A stretch of 5,794 bases of DNA from LMUY01 sp964245495 (lineage in GTDB: Bacteria; Pseudomonadota; Alphaproteobacteria; Acetobacterales; Acetobacteraceae). The DNA is taken from the NCBI GenBank assembly GCA_964245495.1, contig CAXTNC010000195.1, positions 1 to 5,794 on the forward strand, written 5' to 3'. The position numbers and the translations under genes were made by a program. A model generated the notes under the pieces. It had not been told where the DNA came from and did no database searches. It was given only the letters and a program-made list of their open reading frames with translations. Below are positions 4,609 to 5,794 of this stretch, piece by piece (position 1 is the stretch's first letter; each line of letters starts with the position of its first letter).

Positions 4609-4876
4609 GCCTAGCAACCACTCGGACCCGTTGCCAACTGTGCTGCAACTGACTGGCTGCAACCACTTGCCCGCGTTCTACCTTATCCGGCCATACTGGC
4701 AAGCAGCGTCATTTGCCGACCGAAGCGCAGCGAAGGTTACTAGGTAAATGCGCGCTGATACGTTGCTATTGCAACATGTGCTGGCTGCTGCGCACGCCAA
4801 GGTGCCGAAGCGCGTGACAGGTCCGCCCGGCTCCGGCTAGGCTCTAGCTTCCCACACTGGAGTCTCGCGCGGCCCG
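4609..4876. other. Origin of transfer region (oriT), between divergent traC and mobA
   Basis: This non-coding stretch separates the divergent transfer genes. It contains direct repeats GCTGCAAC (4642-4649, 4656-4663) with an inverted GTTGC at 4630-4634, the nic-like core at 4743-4756 preceded by TTAC-TAG-GTAA (4737-4747), a wider inverted pair ATTTGCC/GGTAAAT (4711-4717, 4743-4749; 6 of 7), a GTTGC-TATT-GCAAC hairpin (4762-4775), and a GCTAG-GCT-CTAGC palindrome (4836-4848) before mobA. Repeats next to a nic site in the relaxase-traC gap are the usual oriT layout of MOBQ plasmids. Confidence 0.75.
4743..4756 (+). other. Putative nic-region core of MOBQ type
   Basis: GGTAAATGCGCGCT differs at one position from GGTAAATGCGCCCT, the nic-region core of RSF1010/R1162 as I know it. 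An inverted repeat lies just upstream, as in that oriT, and the relaxase encoded 121 bp downstream belongs to the same MobA/MobL family. Cleavage would be expected within the GCGC part of this core; the exact bond is inference. Confidence 0.7.
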
Positions 4877-5794
4877 ATGGCGATTTACCACGCCCACATC
4901 CAGGTGATCGGCCGTTCCGCGGGCCGCAGCGTAGTGGCGGCGGCGGCCTACCGGGCGGCCGAGCGCCTACACGACGACAAGCTGGACCGCGAACACGACT
5001 ATTCCGCGAAGGCCGACGTGGTGCATTCGGAGATCCTGCTACCCGACGGTGCGCCGGCCCGCTGGCACGGCGGCGAGACCCGGGTGGAGACGCAGGCGGC
5101 CCGTTCCGTCTTGTGGAACGAGGTGGACGCCGTTGAGCGTCGCAAGGACGCGCAACTGGCCCGCGAGATGGAGTTTGCCATCCCGCGGGAGCTGTCGCGC
5201 ACGGAGGCGGTCGGCTTAGCGCAAGACTTCGTGCTGGAGCAGTTCGTGGACCGCGGAATGGTGGCGGACTTGAACGTGCATTGGGCGGTGGGAGAGGACG
5301 GGCAAGCCAAGCCGCATGCGCACGTCCTGCTGGCCATGCGGGCGGTCACGCCGGAGGGGTTCGGCGCCAAGGTGCGGGATTGGAACAACTCGGGTTTGTA
5401 TGAGGGGGTGCGGTCGCGTTGGGCGGAGCTGGCGAACGAGCGGCTGGCGCAGCAGGGGCACGACGCGCGGATCGATCATCGCTCCTACGCCGAGCAGGGC
5501 ATCGGGCTGGAGCCGCAGCACAAGATCGGGCCGGCAGGGGCGCGGCGCGAGGAGCGCGGCGAGGATGCGGAGCGTGCGGCCGAGCACCGGGCGATTGCGG
5601 CGCGCAACGGGGAGCGGATCGCGGCCGACCCGCTGCTGGCGCTGGACGCGCTGACGCGGCAGCACTCGACGTTCAGCCGGCAGGACCTGGCGCGCTTGGT
5701 GAACCGTTACACGGACGGGGCGGCGCAGTTCGGCCGGGTGCTGGCGGTGGTGGAGGCGTCGCCGGAGCTGGTGCGGGTGGGTGTGGACGGGCGG
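4877..5794 (+). CDS. mobA: MobA/MobL family relaxase (MOBQ), N-terminal part, runs off the window
   Basis: The frame is open from ATG 4877 to the right edge (306 codons, no stop). MAIYHAHIQVIGRSAGRSVV is the typical start of the MobA/MobL relaxase domain (PF03389). Tyr25 in AAAAYRA occupies the same position as the catalytic Tyr of RSF1010 MobA. The metal-binding histidines are visible as NVHWAVGEDG and KPHAHVLLAMR (His135, His147, His149), and AREMEFAIPREL (Glu99) is a further conserved block. The protein nicks oriT, stays bound to the 5' end and pilots the strand into the recipient. From about residue 210 the text is Arg/Ala/Glu-rich, and DPLLALDALTRQHSTFSRQD resembles the start of the helicase-like region of TraA-type long relaxases, so the full protein may be large. 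The nearest GGAG (4859-4862) is rather far from the ATG. Confidence 0.93.
   Translation, partial: MAIYHAHIQVIGRSAGRSVVAAAAYRAAERLHDDKLDREHDYSAKADVVHSEILLPDGAPARWHGGETRVETQAARSVLWNEVDAVERRKDAQLAREMEFAIPRELSRTEAVGLAQDFVLEQFVDRGMVADLNVHWAVGEDGQAKPHAHVLLAMRAVTPEGFGAKVRDWNNSGLYEGVRSRWAELANERLAQQGHDARIDHRSYAEQGIGLEPQHKIGPAGARREERGEDAERAAEHRAIAARNGERIAADPLLALDALTRQHSTFSRQDLARLVNRYTDGAAQFGRVLAVVEASPELVRVGVDGR

Noticed and set aside
4776..4817. Short leader-like frame of 13 codons in the oriT region
   Set aside because: No ribosome binding site, and it lies in the transfer origin where structure, not coding, is expected.
5216..5665. Minus- and plus-strand alternative frames inside the relaxase
   Set aside because: The relaxase frame is continuous with the catalytic Tyr and His motifs; the others are Arg-rich shadows.
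1..5794. CRISPR array, tRNA or rRNA genes
   Set aside because: No regularly spaced repeats of CRISPR length and no cloverleaf or rRNA-like sequence were seen; the only repeat array is the iterons.

Overview
The window is the backbone of a small, GC-rich mobilizable plasmid, or of an integrated copy of one. The protein set is a RepA with the PF04796-type core, a small ParA with a ribbon-helix-helix partner, TraC/TraD-like accessory proteins and a MobA/MobL relaxase. Together these fit an alphaproteobacterium, perhaps an acetic-acid or acidophilic member of the Acetobacteraceae. The host is inferred from protein style only and is not certain.

Layout from left to right. Positions 1-173 hold the end of a serine-recombinase-type resolvase. 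Positions 208-1284 hold repA, which is broken by a 162-bp insertion (829-990) made of two related, oppositely oriented hairpin elements that look like IS630-type MITEs; the insertion keeps the frame but brings two in-frame stop codons. Positions 1285-1440 look like the replication origin, with four 14-bp iterons, a DnaA box, and an AT-rich block with a 12-bp direct repeat. Positions 1441-1761 hold a 31-bp imperfect stem-loop and several inverted repeats leading into the partition operon. Positions 1762-2642 encode ParA and a ParG/ParB-like DNA-binding partner. Positions 2750-3363 encode a toxin-antitoxin pair (RHH antitoxin and PemK/MazF toxin), followed at 3414-3686 by an orphan RHH protein.

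The right third is the mobilization region. On the minus strand, transcribed leftwards, are traC-like (start 4578) and traD-like coding, joined by an apparent frameshift at a G5 run, then a small uncharacterised gene (3938-3699). On the plus strand a MobA/MobL relaxase starts at 4877 and runs out of the window. The 298-bp divergent region between them contains a sequence matching 13 of 14 bases of the RSF1010/R1162 nic-region core as I recall it, so it is very probably oriT.

The genes work together as a plasmid maintenance and transfer module: replication (RepA plus iterons), segregation (ParA plus its RHH partner), post-segregational stability (toxin-antitoxin) and mobilization (oriT, MobA, TraC/TraD). 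The main puzzles are that two of these functions, repA and traC/traD, look damaged or unusually encoded, and that the partition upstream region carries more symmetrical DNA than a simple promoter needs.
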